From: Hyphomicrobiales bacterium
GTDB lineage: Bacteria; Pseudomonadota; Alphaproteobacteria; Rhizobiales; Beijerinckiaceae
Reading direction: 5' to 3'
Length of the DNA stretch: 63,332 bases
Assembly (NCBI GenBank): GCA_027483505.1
Contig: JAIXUP010000020.1
Span: 1 to 63,332 of the forward strand
Shown here: in pieces, positions 1-8,885 of the stretch
How positions within the stretch are numbered: position 1 is the first letter of the stretch
Layout: every line of letters begins with the position of its first letter
Position numbers and translations under genes: made by a program
The notes under the pieces: generated by a model
Told to the model about the DNA's origin: nothing
Seen by the model: only the letters and a program-made list of their open reading frames with translations
The model's database searches: none

Positions 1-2
1 CT

Positions 3-1079
3 TACACTGATCGGGTCGAGACAGTCGGCGTGCGCGGGTTTTCCGTCGTCAATCACATGCTGCTGCCGAAAGCATTTGATAGAACCGTTGAGGAGGATTT
101 CCTCCACCTGCGCGAGCATGTGCAGATCTGGGATGTTTCCTGCCAGCGTCAGGTGGAGATCACCGGCTCCGATGCGGCAAAGCTTGTGCAATGGATGACG
201 CCGCGCAACATCAGCCGGATGAAGCTGGGACAATGCTTCTATGTCCCGATCACCGATGAGAATGGCGGGATGATTAATGATCCCGTGCTTCTCAAGCTGG
301 CGGAGGACCATTTCTGGCTCTCCATCGCCGACTCCGATGTCATGCTCTGGGCCAAAGGTCTGGCATTGGGGCGCGGGCTCAGTGTATCGGTCGATGAGCC
401 GGACGTCTCGCCGCTTTCAGTTCAAGGTCCCAAGGCTGCGGATGTCATGGCGGGCATCTTTGGTGAAGGCATCCGTGCTCTTGGCTTCTTCAAGTACGGC
501 CTTTTCGAGTTCGAGGGAACGCAGCAGGTGATCGCTCGAACCGGTTATTCGAGCCCGGGCGGCTATGAGGTGTTCCTGCGAGGCGGCCATCTCGGCCCCA
601 CTCTCTGGGACAGGATCTGGGAAGCCGGAAAACCCTACGGAATGACCCCTGGCTGCCCCAATGTGCCGGACCGCATCGAGGCGGGCCTTCTCTCCTACGG
701 CAATGAATTCACGCGCGAAAACAATCCGCTGGAATGCGGCATGGAAAAGTACTGCACGCTCGACGGTTCCATCGACTATATTGGCCGCACTGCCATCGAA
801 CGCGTGGCCCGAGAGGGCGTGAAGCGCCAGATACGGGGTGTCCTTTTTGACGGTGGGCGCTGCCCTCCCTGTGGTAAGCCCTGGCCTGTGCTGGCAGGTG
901 ATGCCAGCGGCCCTCAGATCGGGCAGATCACCTCGGCTGGCTGGTCGCCCCGACTGGCGTGCAATGTCGGCCTGTCCATGATCGACAGGGGTTACTGGGA
1001 GCCCGGCCAGAAAGTCACCGTGCTGAGCGCTGACGGCAAGACGAGGTTCGGGACCGTTTCAGCACTTCCGTTCGCATGA
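3..1079 (+). CDS. DmdA-like aminomethyltransferase (GcvT family), 5' end outside window
   Basis: Folate-dependent methyl/aminomethyl transferase of the GcvT/DmdA family; known members move a one-carbon group from an amine or sulfonium compound to tetrahydrofolate in the cytoplasm. The frame is open to the window edge: codons from position 3 read YTDRVETVGVRGFSVVNHM, which resembles the usual N-terminal part of this family, so the GTG at 30 is probably not the start and the gene is truncated. Family-like blocks follow: WDVSCQRQVEITG, NPLECGMEKYC and a C-terminal GcvT_C barrel. The NPLECG block resembles DmdA more than classical GcvT, and no gcvH/gcvP is nearby. The stop overlaps the next gene by 4 nt, so the two are probably cotranscribed. 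Substrate is unknown: DMSP, glycine betaine/dimethylglycine-type amines or another methyl donor are possible. Confidence 0.8.
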   Translation, partial: YTDRVETVGVRGFSVVNHMLLPKAFDRTVEEDFLHLREHVQIWDVSCQRQVEITGSDAAKLVQWMTPRNISRMKLGQCFYVPITDENGGMINDPVLLKLAEDHFWLSIADSDVMLWAKGLALGRGLSVSVDEPDVSPLSVQGPKAADVMAGIFGEGIRALGFFKYGLFEFEGTQQVIARTGYSSPGGYEVFLRGGHLGPTLWDRIWEAGKPYGMTPGCPNVPDRIEAGLLSYGNEFTRENNPLECGMEKYCTLDGSIDYIGRTAIERVAREGVKRQIRGVLFDGGRCPPCGKPWPVLAGDASGPQIGQITSAGWSPRLACNVGLSMIDRGYWEPGQKVTVLSADGKTRFGTVSALPFA

Positions 1080-1969
1080 GCAATCTGCAGCAAGGCGCCG
1101 AGGCGAACGCGGAATGCGATAGCGGGAAGGTCCTCAGCAGGCTCCTGAGCCAGGCCTCGATCGAACTCAGCGCGACTCGCGCAGAGCAGGTAGCGGCCAT
1201 TGCAGCCAAGCTTCCGCAGGGGACAAGTGTCTTCATCAGCCATCTACCACGCCATTCGCTGGCACAATCCTTGTCGGCAGTGCAAAGCCTTTATGAGGCA
1301 GGTTTGTGTCCCGTTCCGCATATTGCAGCCCGGCGCATCGCCTCGCAGGATGAGTTCACCACTTTCCTGCGAACTGCTTGCAGCCACTTGGGAGTGCGGC
1401 GCCTGCTGCTGATCGGTGGTGATCTGGAGGACGCCGCCGGCCCTTATGCCGACGCCGAGGCGGTGCTGGCCGATCCTGCAGTCGCCAATGCCGGTCTCGA
1501 GGAAATTTCCTTTGCGGTCTACCCGGAGGAGCACCCGCGCATTCCGAGGCAGCAGCTCGAGGACGCGCTCAAGCGCAAGATCGATCGCGCCGCCGCGATG
1601 GGACTTTCAGTCAGCCTCGTGACCCAGCTATGCTTTGGTCCCGAGCGGATCCTCGCCAATATTGACGCCATTGCGACGCGATTTCCTGGTGTCGCAGTGC
1701 ATGTCGGCATTGCCGGTCCAACGAGCCTGCTGTCCCTTGCGCGTTATGCGCAGAGCTGCGGCGTTGCAAATTCGTTCGGGTCGCTTGTCCGGATGGGAAG
1801 CTCGAGTTTCAGGCTTGCAACAGCCAGCGATCCACTCCGGGAACTCGAACCGGTCGCGGCCCAACTTGTGAAACGTGGCAGGCCGAACGTGGCAGGCGCT
1901 CATTTCTTCGCTTTTGGCGGCGCTGTTGCAACTGCCGATTGGATCGCAGACCAACTGGCGAAGCGGTAA
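1076..1969 (+). CDS. MetF-like methylenetetrahydrofolate reductase, short form
   Basis: FAD-dependent TIM-barrel protein of the MTHFR family, which interconverts 5,10-methylene- and 5-methyl-tetrahydrofolate. The 297 residues cover only a catalytic barrel; blocks seen are FISHLPRHS near residue 53, LLLIGGDLE near 112, SFAVYPEEHPRIP near 145 and VSLVTQLCFGPE near 179, equivalent to MetF segments. The start overlaps the upstream DmdA-like stop (ATGA), which argues that it handles the folate one-carbon unit made by that transferase. Classical MetF has a more acidic N-terminus and longer flavin motifs, so this is a divergent paralogue and may not be the housekeeping methionine-pathway enzyme. It ends 7 nt from the convergent homocysteine methyltransferase. 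Confidence 0.8.
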   Translation: MSNLQQGAEANAECDSGKVLSRLLSQASIELSATRAEQVAAIAAKLPQGTSVFISHLPRHSLAQSLSAVQSLYEAGLCPVPHIAARRIASQDEFTTFLRTACSHLGVRRLLLIGGDLEDAAGPYADAEAVLADPAVANAGLEEISFAVYPEEHPRIPRQQLEDALKRKIDRAAAMGLSVSLVTQLCFGPERILANIDAIATRFPGVAVHVGIAGPTSLLSLARYAQSCGVANSFGSLVRMGSSSFRLATASDPLRELEPVAAQLVKRGRPNVAGAHFFAFGGAVATADWIADQLAKR

Positions 1970-1976
1970 GGTCGCT

Positions 1977-3011
1977 TCAGACGCGCTCCGGCCAGTCTAT
2001 CGCCGAAGGACTGACAATGTCGTGGCCGGCCGCCAGAAGATCATCCCGCAAACAGGCGATATGCGCGGGGCCGACTTCGCAGCAGCCGCCGACAATGGTT
2101 GCACCTTGCTCGATCCAGTTGAGGACAAAGGCTGAGTAGGCTGCCGGATCGAGGTCGCGCCTTGTCTTCAGTTGCTCCTTGGTTTTGCCGGGCATGAATG
2201 TTGCGGGAATCTTTGTGAAACCGTTCGCATAGCCGCCGGTGGCAAAGCCGGTTGCCTTTAGGGCGGGCATGGAGGCCGTGATGCTTTCGGGCGAGCAGCA
2301 ATTCGCCAGCACGGCATCAACACGAAGGCCGCTTAGCGCTCGCGCGGCGGTTCCAACGGATTCTGCGGAGCGCAGCCACGGCCCCGTGTCCATCAGCGAC
2401 CAGCCGACCCATATCGCCTTGCCAAACTGTTTCATCGCAGCCGCAGCGGCCCGGCTCTCTTCAGAGGTCGACATGGTTTCGCAGATGAAGATATCGACAT
2501 GTGGAGCCTGAAGCTCTCCCAGCCGCGTGTACTCATCATGATTGGTCTCGAATTCGCGTACGCGGTCCGGGCGATAGGTCCCGTTGAGCGGAGGGATGCA
2601 CCCTGCGATCGCGACATCGGCTCCGGCCGACCCTGCCCTGTCGCGCGCTTCCAGCGCGAGTTCGCAGGCGATCCGCTGAAGCTCCGGGACCCTGTCGGCG
2701 GCGCCGACCATCTCCATGCGTGTGAACGTCGAAGAGTAGCTGTTGACGGTGATGACCTTTGAGCCAGCAAGAATGTAATCCAGATGCACCTGGCGGACGA
2801 GATCGGGCTCTGACATCAGATACTCGGCCGACCAGTGAAGTGGGGCCTTGTTGGAAGAGCGGTTCTGAAGCTCGAGGCTCGTGCCGCCATCGAGAAGGAC
2901 AACTTTCACCGTGACACCCCGTGCCAGAAATTCCGGATCGAGCGAAGCCTCGACGGCATCTACAGCTTCGCTGATCACTTCCGCGAAGTCAGGAGTGTTG
3001 TGCCCTGCCAA
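1977..3011 (-). CDS. Homocysteine S-methyltransferase family protein (BHMT/MmuM-like)
   Basis: Zinc-dependent S-methyltransferase barrel (344 aa), which in known members transfers a methyl group to homocysteine giving methionine. The zinc ligand pattern is present: a Cys pair in LANCCSPESI and the C-terminal GGCCEVGPAHI block; the N-terminal LLDGGTSLELQNR and the central NSYSSTFTR blocks are also typical. It lies tail-to-tail with the MetF-like gene. With the DmdA-like and MetF-like proteins it forms a plausible methyl-donor catabolism and methionine-synthesis set. The methyl donor (betaine, S-methylmethionine or other) cannot be read from sequence. A GTG or later ATG start is possible; the ATG at 3011 gives a normal family length. 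Confidence 0.85.
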   Translation of the reverse strand: MAGHNTPDFAEVISEAVDAVEASLDPEFLARGVTVKVVLLDGGTSLELQNRSSNKAPLHWSAEYLMSEPDLVRQVHLDYILAGSKVITVNSYSSTFTRMEMVGAADRVPELQRIACELALEARDRAGSAGADVAIAGCIPPLNGTYRPDRVREFETNHDEYTRLGELQAPHVDIFICETMSTSEESRAAAAAMKQFGKAIWVGWSLMDTGPWLRSAESVGTAARALSGLRVDAVLANCCSPESITASMPALKATGFATGGYANGFTKIPATFMPGKTKEQLKTRRDLDPAAYSAFVLNWIEQGATIVGGCCEVGPAHIACLRDDLLAAGHDIVSPSAIDWPERV

Positions 3012-3826
3012 GGCTGCAACAAGTGAAATCTACCATCCTGACGCATGAAGGAATCTTGGGGTCACCCGCCGCGGCTCCTGATTGGCTGTCGTCCGCAATC
3101 CGCCAGGTCCGGCTGCTCGGCTGCTGCCGCAGCAATGCCCGCTTTGGGGCGCCAACCAGACCCGAGGCTGACGCGCCGTTTATGGCGGCTTTCGGCCAGG
3201 ATATTGCCTTTGCTTGAGCGCAACATTGGACATTCTGCAAGAGGAGTCAGGTCAGAACCAGGGGCTCAATGCGGTTCCCTGAACAGGAACCGAATTGCGC
3301 TCGCATTCCCTGTTCTAGCCGAAGATATTCCCTGTTTTTGATCGCAGGGAAGAAGCACCTATCCAACTGTGAAATCACGATGTTTTTGCCGTAGATCTGG
3401 CTAAGGCTGGTTGGTTTCGGCGCTTTCCCTGTTCTTTTCCCTGTTAGCAGGGAAAGCATAGGGCCAGAACGGTTCGCGCTGGACTGCGTGGCGCACCATC
3501 TCTTCCTTCCATGTTGTCAATGATATGATGCAGAAAGCGGTTCGGTCATTCCCGGAGCCTGGGGATGATGAACCTGGAAGTTTTCTCTCGCCATGCATCG
3601 CCATCAGGCGATTTGGTCGCGTTTGTTCGCCGTTCACAGGACCGGTTCGCTCCACCTGGGACGAGATCCGCCGAAATCCAGCAGGCATGGTCAGTGATGA
3701 CCACTGCTCGGGCATGTCGCCGTCAGCCTGTCGCACGCCGGGCGCGCGCCTTGCGCTGGACCGCCAACGCATCTTTGCATTGTCAGGGAGCGTGGCCTTC
3801 AGTGCGGAGGCCTGAACCATCCGGAG
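3012..3826. other. 815-nt stretch without a convincing gene
   Basis: Open frames here are short, lie in several overlapping phases and resemble no family I recognise. The stretch separates the homocysteine methyltransferase promoter side from the 3' end of the response regulator gene. It holds four TTCCCTGTT words (listed separately) and AT-richer patches than its surroundings, which fits decayed foreign DNA. On the minus strand the frames near 3250-3500 read fragments such as TGKRTGK and EKNRES, which resemble debris of short open frames seen in alphaproteobacterial genomic islands; this is a recollection-based impression, not a match. Confidence 0.4.
3306..3445. repeat. Four copies of TTCCCTGTT
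   Basis: Exact copies start at 3306, 3328, 3425 and 3437 on the plus strand; inverted partial copies (CAGGGAA) occur at about 3345 and 3450. The spacings (22, 97, 12) are irregular, so this is not a CRISPR or tandem repeat. It may be degenerate coding sequence from an island element or a cluster of protein binding sites. Confidence 0.5.
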
Positions 3827-4573
3827 TCACGGCAGAACCTTCTGATTGATTGGAGCGCCCGCCTCGAGGCCATCCACATCAAGTCGATAGCCAAGACCCC
3901 GCTGAGTCTGGATCAGCCGCATCGCATGGCCATCGTCGATCTTGCCGCGCAGCCTGCCGATGTAGACATCAACCACATTGGTGAGCGGATCCTCATTCAT
4001 GCCCCAGACATTGGACAGGATGCGCTCCCTGCTGAAGAGTTTGCCCGGCGAACTCATCAGCAGTTCGAGCAAAGCCAACTCCTTCGCTGTCATGGAAACG
4101 GGACGTCCAGCGCGGGTGACCTTCATGGTCGAGCGATCCAGTTCGAGATCAGCGACCCGCAATACTGTCAGTGCAGGCGCCGTGAACTCGCGACCCCGAC
4201 GGCCGAGCGCCTCGAGCCTCGCCAGCAACTCATCGAAATCAAACGGCTTGCAGAGATAATCATCTGCGCCAAGCTGCAAACCCGAAATCCGGTCCTCCAC
4301 AGTCGACAGCGCCGTCAGCATGAGCACCGGAAGCTGGATCTGCCGGGCGCGCAGCGTCTGACACACATCGAGGCCTGTGATGTCAGGGAGCATCAGGTCG
4401 AGAATGACGATCGTGGTCTCGCCGCCAGACCTGAATTCCTGCCATGCCTCCTGCGCCAGAACAATGCCATCATGTCCGCTTGAGGCAGCCCGCACCCGCA
4501 TGCCTTCCGCCCGCAGGCCACGCTGCAGAAAATCGGAGATCCTGCGATCATCCTCGATGATCAGAACATTCAT
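3827..4573 (-). CDS. OmpR/PhoB-family response regulator
   Basis: DNA-binding response regulator, 248 aa. The receiver domain (about residues 1-120) has the acidic pair E7-D8/D9, the phospho-acceptor D59 in VILDLMLPD, T87 and K109 in LCKPFD. A winged-helix trans_reg_C domain follows (about 135-235), with the typical LLELLMSSPGKLFSRE and VVDVYIGRLRGKID segments. The gene start overlaps the stop of the histidine kinase by 4 nt, so the two make one operon. Targets are unknown; the small secreted protein divergent to the kinase is an obvious candidate. A short insertion (EFRSGGETT) precedes the phospho-acceptor strand. Confidence 0.93.
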   Translation of the reverse strand: MNVLIIEDDRRISDFLQRGLRAEGMRVRAASSGHDGIVLAQEAWQEFRSGGETTIVILDLMLPDITGLDVCQTLRARQIQLPVLMLTALSTVEDRISGLQLGADDYLCKPFDFDELLARLEALGRRGREFTAPALTVLRVADLELDRSTMKVTRAGRPVSMTAKELALLELLMSSPGKLFSRERILSNVWGMNEDPLTNVVDVYIGRLRGKIDDGHAMRLIQTQRGLGYRLDVDGLEAGAPINQKVLP

Positions 4574-6210
4574 GCCCTCTTCTCCATCTGCGAGATGACC
4601 AGCGGCAAGGTCACAATCGCGACCGTGCCTCTGCCCAAGGCGCTCTTCAGTTCGATATCGCCACCATGTCCGCGGGCCAGGACGCGTGCAATCGGCAATC
4701 CAAGCCCGCTTCCATCGGCGCAGTGAAGATGCGCGTTGGGCGCCCGGTGGCCACGATTGAAGACTTTTGAAAGTTCGGCCTCTTCAATGCCAATCCCCAT
4801 GTCCTCGATCATCAGTTCCGCGACGGGGCCGTCCCGCTCGATGCGGCGCGCGGAAAGACTCACTGCTCCGCCCGGATGAGAATACCGGATGGCATTGTCG
4901 ATGAGCACAAGAAGCAGCTGCCTGAGCCGGTCAGCGTCGCCGAGCGCCGTCAGTCCGTCCGGCCATCCCTTTCGATCCAGCACGGCTCCCTGGGCGTGCG
5001 CAATGGCATGGCCAAGAGAGAACACCTCCCCGAGCACCGCGCCAAGGTCCACTGGCGTCTTTCTCAGGGAAAGGGAGTCGATGTCGCTGCGCGCCATCGT
5101 CAGCAGGTCGTCAATTGTCGCCGCGAGTTGCCGAGACGCATCTTCGATGCGCCGGAGGGATTGCTGGTATTCCGCCGCCGGCTTGTCGTTCCCCCGAAGC
5201 GCAACCTGAGCTTCGCCGCGGATGGCCGTCGTCGGGGTCCGCAACTCGTGGCTGATATCCGCGAAAAGCTGACGGCGCCTCGCCTCTGCTTCATTCTGCA
5301 CCGAGAGCGCGACCGTGAGTTCCGCAGTGCGGCTGGCGACCTGATCTTCCAGCGCCTGACGGGCCTCACGCTCTCTCGCGCGATGGGCTGAAAGCTCTTC
5401 GGCCATCGCATTCATGCTGTGCGCGACCTCGCCAAACTCGTCCGCTCTTTCCATTGATATCCGGTGCGAGAGCTGGCCGTCCCGCAAGGCCGCTGCCCCC
5501 GTCGCCAAGGCCATGAGAGGTGTGCGCAGGGCACGTGCGAAGCCAGCCGCGATGACCAACGCGGCGAGCACCAGGCCAGCCGTTGTGCCAATCCACAGGC
5601 GTTGCAGCCAGACCAGGGTGTCGTCGGTATCGGCCCTCTTTTCCTTCAAGGAGGCGTCCTCGCGGTCAAGGCTTTCGGCGAGGAGCGAGCGAAGATCACG
5701 CCCTTCGGCATTGTCGAACAACTCGTTGGCGATATGCCAGGCTGTTGTCATATCGAGCCCTGGAGACGGCTGGTTCAGGCTTGCGAGCCCGCGCGCCAGC
5801 TGATCAATGCTTCCGCCGAGGATCAGCAGGGCTTCCCGCCGCTGTGCGTGCCGCTGTTGGGCGGCGACGCCGTCATCAAGCGCGATCGCCTGCTCGGCAA
5901 GCTCGTTCATTCGCCGAAGCACATCTCGCATGTTGAGCAGCAGCGCATCACGCCGAGCCTCCGACGCGCCAATGCCAAATTGCCGCTCCGCCATCCAGTT
6001 CCGCAATTGCTGCTTGTTGAACCAGAGTTCGGTGAAACCCTGCTTGATATCCGCCGCCACGCGCCCGCGCAGAACGTGATGCTCGGCAAGTCCCACCGCC
6101 CAGATCGCAAACCCGCCTTGCAGCGCGGCAATGGTCGCAAGCGCCGCCAGTGCAAGCGTGATCCGCCGCCGGAAGGCGCCCGAATGCGTCGTGCCGGATG
6201 GTGTCGTCAT
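4570..6210 (-). CDS. Membrane sensor histidine kinase with HAMP domain
   Basis: Inner-membrane sensor kinase, 546 aa. A first membrane helix (about 15-37), a roughly 170-residue periplasmic domain rich in charged helices, a second membrane helix (about 207-226), a HAMP domain (about 227-280), a HisKA dimerisation helix with phospho-accepting H321 in ADISHELRTP, and an HATPase with N-box DNAIRYSHP, G1-box DMGIGIEE and G2 GSGLGLP. Partner of the overlapping response regulator. The periplasmic domain matches no sensor family I can name, so the signal is unknown. The gene is divergent from the secreted protein at 6350, with 139 nt between them. Confidence 0.93.
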   Translation of the reverse strand: MTTPSGTTHSGAFRRRITLALAALATIAALQGGFAIWAVGLAEHHVLRGRVAADIKQGFTELWFNKQQLRNWMAERQFGIGASEARRDALLLNMRDVLRRMNELAEQAIALDDGVAAQQRHAQRREALLILGGSIDQLARGLASLNQPSPGLDMTTAWHIANELFDNAEGRDLRSLLAESLDREDASLKEKRADTDDTLVWLQRLWIGTTAGLVLAALVIAAGFARALRTPLMALATGAAALRDGQLSHRISMERADEFGEVAHSMNAMAEELSAHRAREREARQALEDQVASRTAELTVALSVQNEAEARRRQLFADISHELRTPTTAIRGEAQVALRGNDKPAAEYQQSLRRIEDASRQLAATIDDLLTMARSDIDSLSLRKTPVDLGAVLGEVFSLGHAIAHAQGAVLDRKGWPDGLTALGDADRLRQLLLVLIDNAIRYSHPGGAVSLSARRIERDGPVAELMIEDMGIGIEEAELSKVFNRGHRAPNAHLHCADGSGLGLPIARVLARGHGGDIELKSALGRGTVAIVTLPLVISQMEKRA

Positions 6211-6349
6211 CTCATGTTCATCTGGCGGTCAGGCTCTGCTCATCTCTCTTTCAAGTCGGCGTCAGGTCTGGGTGTTAGACCTTGGATGTCCAACGAACAC
6301 AAGTTCGATGTGTCGCAAAGCCCGAACGCGAACCCGGAGATTAGATCCC

Positions 6350-6916
6350 ATGTCAATCCGCAATTCTTTCCTGACCGCCGCCGCCCTGGCTGCCTTCCTG
6401 CCCGCCACCGCCGCCCTCGCTCAGACCACTGTCGTCAATCAGGCTGTCACCGAGACCGAAGTGCTTGCCGCGCAGCGCGCTTGGTGCGGCGCGCTTGTGG
6501 ACATCAGCAGGACCGGTGAGACCCAGGGCCAGGCTGCGGCCAAAGCGCTCGCCGAAAAGGTCATCGACGCCGCTTATGGCTATCAGATGGGCGCGGTGCT
6601 CTTCAAGCCGACGCTGACGGTCGCCCCGCAGACCTTCCGCACGACACGTGCCGGCGCACTGGCCTATTTCGTCGGTGGCGACACGGCGTTCCCGAAGGAC
6701 ACCGGCTTTGCTCTGAAGGGCTGGACCAAGTGCGACATCGCCAATAGCGCGATCTTCATCGCGGGCGATTCCGCGACCACGATGGGCAATGTCAGCATCA
6801 CCGGCAAGGACGGGAAAGTGACGACCGTCGACAAGACCTGGAAGTTCGTGAAGGATGACGCCGGCAAGCTCCGCATCGTCGTGCATCATTCGTCGCTGCC
6901 CTACACCGGCAGCTGA
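6350..6916 (+). CDS. Secreted small protein, NTF2/SnoaL-like (often mislabelled phosphoribosyl-AMP cyclohydrolase)
   Basis: Periplasmic protein of 188 aa: Sec signal peptide with a clean Ala-x-Ala cleavage region (PATAALAQ) near residue 25, then a single domain with TAFPKDTGFALKGW and TTVDKTWKFVKDD segments. I recall similar proteins in proteobacteria under the name phosphoribosyl-AMP cyclohydrolase, but no HisI metal/active-site motif is visible and the protein is exported, so that name should not be used. The fold suggestion (NTF2-like beta barrel) is inference. The start was chosen at the ATG at 6350 because GGAG lies 10 nt upstream and the signal peptide begins there; the frame is open further upstream. 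Ends 13 nt before a strong terminator. Confidence 0.7.
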   Translation: MSIRNSFLTAAALAAFLPATAALAQTTVVNQAVTETEVLAAQRAWCGALVDISRTGETQGQAAAKALAEKVIDAAYGYQMGAVLFKPTLTVAPQTFRTTRAGALAYFVGGDTAFPKDTGFALKGWTKCDIANSAIFIAGDSATTMGNVSITGKDGKVTTVDKTWKFVKDDAGKLRIVVHHSSLPYTGS

Positions 6917-6929
6917 GCGGGTCGATCAG

Positions 6930-6958
6930 GCCGGGGTGCGGCGCACCCCGGCTTTTTT
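6930..6958 (+). terminator. Rho-independent terminator
   Basis: A perfect 10-bp stem GCCGGGGTGC / GCACCCCGGC (6930-6939 with 6943-6952), a 3-nt loop GGC, followed directly by six T residues (6953-6958). Closes the transcript of the small secreted protein. Confidence 0.93.
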
Positions 6959-7197
6959 GTCCGAAACCAAGCTCTCCTGGGGATGTACCGCCCAGGTTCT
7001 GTCCGGGTTTGAGCCTGCGTCCGGCATGGCTGGGCCCGGATGCGCGTGGGACATCGCGCGGAGCCTGAGGCCGATGCGGGTCGCATGTGGAGGCAAGCCC
7101 GGCCGGCGTTTGCCAACCTGGCGACATGGGAGGCCGCTGCCGGTTATCCTCTGATCGCCAGACAGCAAGACGGCTCGGGCGCGGCTGGACGCCCTCA

Positions 7198-8106
7198 TCA
7201 TCGCGTCAGCCGGACCGTTCCGGCCCCACTTGTGTCGAGTCCGCCGAGCAATTCCGCGTGGCGGTGGAATTCCGGCGAGCGCATCTGCGCAAGCAGCGCC
7301 TGCATGCCGGGCTCGAAATACGTCCGTCGACGCATGGCGAGATCGAAATGCTCCCAGGCCAGCGACACGAAGCCTAACCCGTAGGCGCTGGCGACCGCAC
7401 GGGTCGCGACGCCGCAATCGGCCTCCCCGGCACGAATGGCGAAAGCAAGGTCATCTCCGGTTGCGAAGGCCGCCGGCAGTACGTTCAGTTGCCCCGCAGA
7501 CAGTCTGGCGTCGACGAGCAGCTTCAACAGCAGCATTTGCGCGCCCGCTCCCGCCTGTCGCATCGCGAAGCGGGCCCCGGCCGTCACAGCGTCAGCCAGC
7601 GACAGCAGCGCCATCGGATTGCCGGGCGCAACAAGAAGACCTTCCTCTCGGCGTGTGAAGCCAATCACCACCACGTCATGCAGGTGCGGGGCGCTGGCCA
7701 CAGCCGACAGGTTGACATCCTCGACATCCAGTTCGTGAAGGTGGATGGCTGCGATGGCGACTTCATTCCGCGCGAGTTTCGCCAGTCCGGCTGCCGATCC
7801 GACACTGAGAAGCGCGAGGCCCGAACCGGACCGTCGCACCGCCCATTCCAGCAGCGGGTCATGGCTGCCGCCGATGATCGGCGGCGCATCGTGGGCGGCA
7901 AAACCGTGCGGCTTGCCCATCCCCGACTCGATCCAGCGGTCGAGTGCGGCCCGCGGAAACAGCCATTTGCCGGTCACCTTTGAACAGGGCACCGCCCCAT
8001 TTGCCACCAGTTCGTAGAGCTTGCGCTCCCGAATTCCAAGGTAGGCGGCGGCATCCTCGGTGTTGAGATAGGGCGCTGATGTCATTTTGACTGCTTTTAT
8101 ATGCAT
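7198..8106 (-). CDS. Excisionase-type HTH regulator fused to a periplasmic-binding-like domain
   Basis: Putative cytoplasmic regulator (302 aa) of the divergent tungstate/molybdate importer. Residues about 10-62 form a MerR/excisionase-like winged helix (LNTEDAAAYLGIRERKLYELV, then KWLFPRAALDRWIE). The rest is a type-2 periplasmic-binding-protein fold without signal peptide or membrane helix, the domain found in molybdate/tungstate-responsive regulators that read the anion directly. Divergent placement 72 nt from tupB and an inverted repeat just upstream of its start support autoregulation and control of tup. Starts possible at 8106 or at the in-frame ATG 21 nt inside; neither has a strong ribosome site. 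Confidence 0.85.
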   Translation of the reverse strand: MHIKAVKMTSAPYLNTEDAAAYLGIRERKLYELVANGAVPCSKVTGKWLFPRAALDRWIESGMGKPHGFAAHDAPPIIGGSHDPLLEWAVRRSGSGLALLSVGSAAGLAKLARNEVAIAAIHLHELDVEDVNLSAVASAPHLHDVVVIGFTRREEGLLVAPGNPMALLSLADAVTAGARFAMRQAGAGAQMLLLKLLVDARLSAGQLNVLPAAFATGDDLAFAIRAGEADCGVATRAVASAYGLGFVSLAWEHFDLAMRRRTYFEPGMQALLAQMRSPEFHRHAELLGGLDTSGAGTVRLTR

Positions 8107-8125
8107 GGATTCCGAGATTGAATCC
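8107..8125. promoter_or_regulatory. Candidate operator in regulator/tupB divergent region
   Basis: Inverted repeat GGATTC (8107-8112), 7-nt spacer, GAATCC (8120-8125), directly abutting the regulator start and 54 nt before tupB. Position and symmetry fit a dimeric regulator site; binding is inferred. Confidence 0.45.
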
Positions 8126-8178
8126 TTCTACGTAAATGCCCTAGCAGACGTCAACATTTCACCCTATCTGGTGGGGCC

Positions 8179-8880
8179 ATGGATGTTTCGTCGGCCTTCA
8201 CGGCAGCGCTGTCGCTGATTTTCAACCTGGACCCGCAATTCCTGCAGGTCGTCGGTTTGTCGCTGCGCGTCACGCTTTCGGCATTGCTGCTTGCTGCCGT
8301 CATCGGCCTGCCCCTGGGCGCCCTTCTGGCCGTGGCGCGCTTTCGCGGACGCTCGATGCTCATTGTGCTTGTCAACGGGCTGATGGGACTGCCCCCGGTG
8401 GTTGCCGGCCTGATCGTGTTTCTCCTGCTCTCCCGCTCGGGCCCACTTGGATATCTCGGCTGGCTCTTTTCTCCGGCCGCGATGATCCTTGCGCAGACGT
8501 TGCTGGTGCTGCCGATCGTGATTGCGCTGACCCGCAGCGCTGTCGAGGAGTTGTGGCGCGAGTACCGCGAGCACCTGACATCGCTGGGTCTCACCGGCCG
8601 GCGCGCGATCCCGACGCTGCTTTGGGACGGCCGCTTCGTACTGGCCACGGGGCTGCTGGCAGGCTTCGGGCGGGCCAGCGCCGAAGTCGGGGCCGTGCTG
8701 ATCGTCGGCGGCAACATCGCGGGCTATACCCGCACGATGACGACCTCCATCGCGCTCGAGACGTCAAAGGGCGATCTGCCGCTGGCGCTCGGCCTTGGCA
8801 TCGTCCTGATCGCCCTGACGATCGCCATCAATGCAGCAGCTTTCGGCGCGAGCCGCGTCGGCGCACGTTTCGCGGCGTGA
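8179..8880 (+). CDS. tupB: Tungstate/molybdate ABC transporter permease TupB
   Basis: Inner-membrane permease of a tungstate-type ABC importer, 233 aa. Five or so hydrophobic helices with the cytoplasmic EAA-like loop in the ALTRSAVEELWREYREHL / GLTGRR region; family length is normal. The ATG at 8179 follows GGTGGGG by 2-8 nt. It is followed after 5 nt by the ATPase gene and then the TupA binding protein, the standard B-C-A gene order. Family knowledge says this importer class is selective for tungstate over molybdate; which ion is moved here is not provable from sequence. Confidence 0.88.
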   Translation: MDVSSAFTAALSLIFNLDPQFLQVVGLSLRVTLSALLLAAVIGLPLGALLAVARFRGRSMLIVLVNGLMGLPPVVAGLIVFLLLSRSGPLGYLGWLFSPAAMILAQTLLVLPIVIALTRSAVEELWREYREHLTSLGLTGRRAIPTLLWDGRFVLATGLLAGFGRASAEVGAVLIVGGNIAGYTRTMTTSIALETSKGDLPLALGLGIVLIALTIAINAAAFGASRVGARFAA

Positions 8881-8885
8881 CGACC

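Noticed and set aside
7198..8106. ModE regulator
   Set aside because: The N-terminal domain is excisionase-like and the rest is a periplasmic-binding fold; no ModE Mop domains are present.
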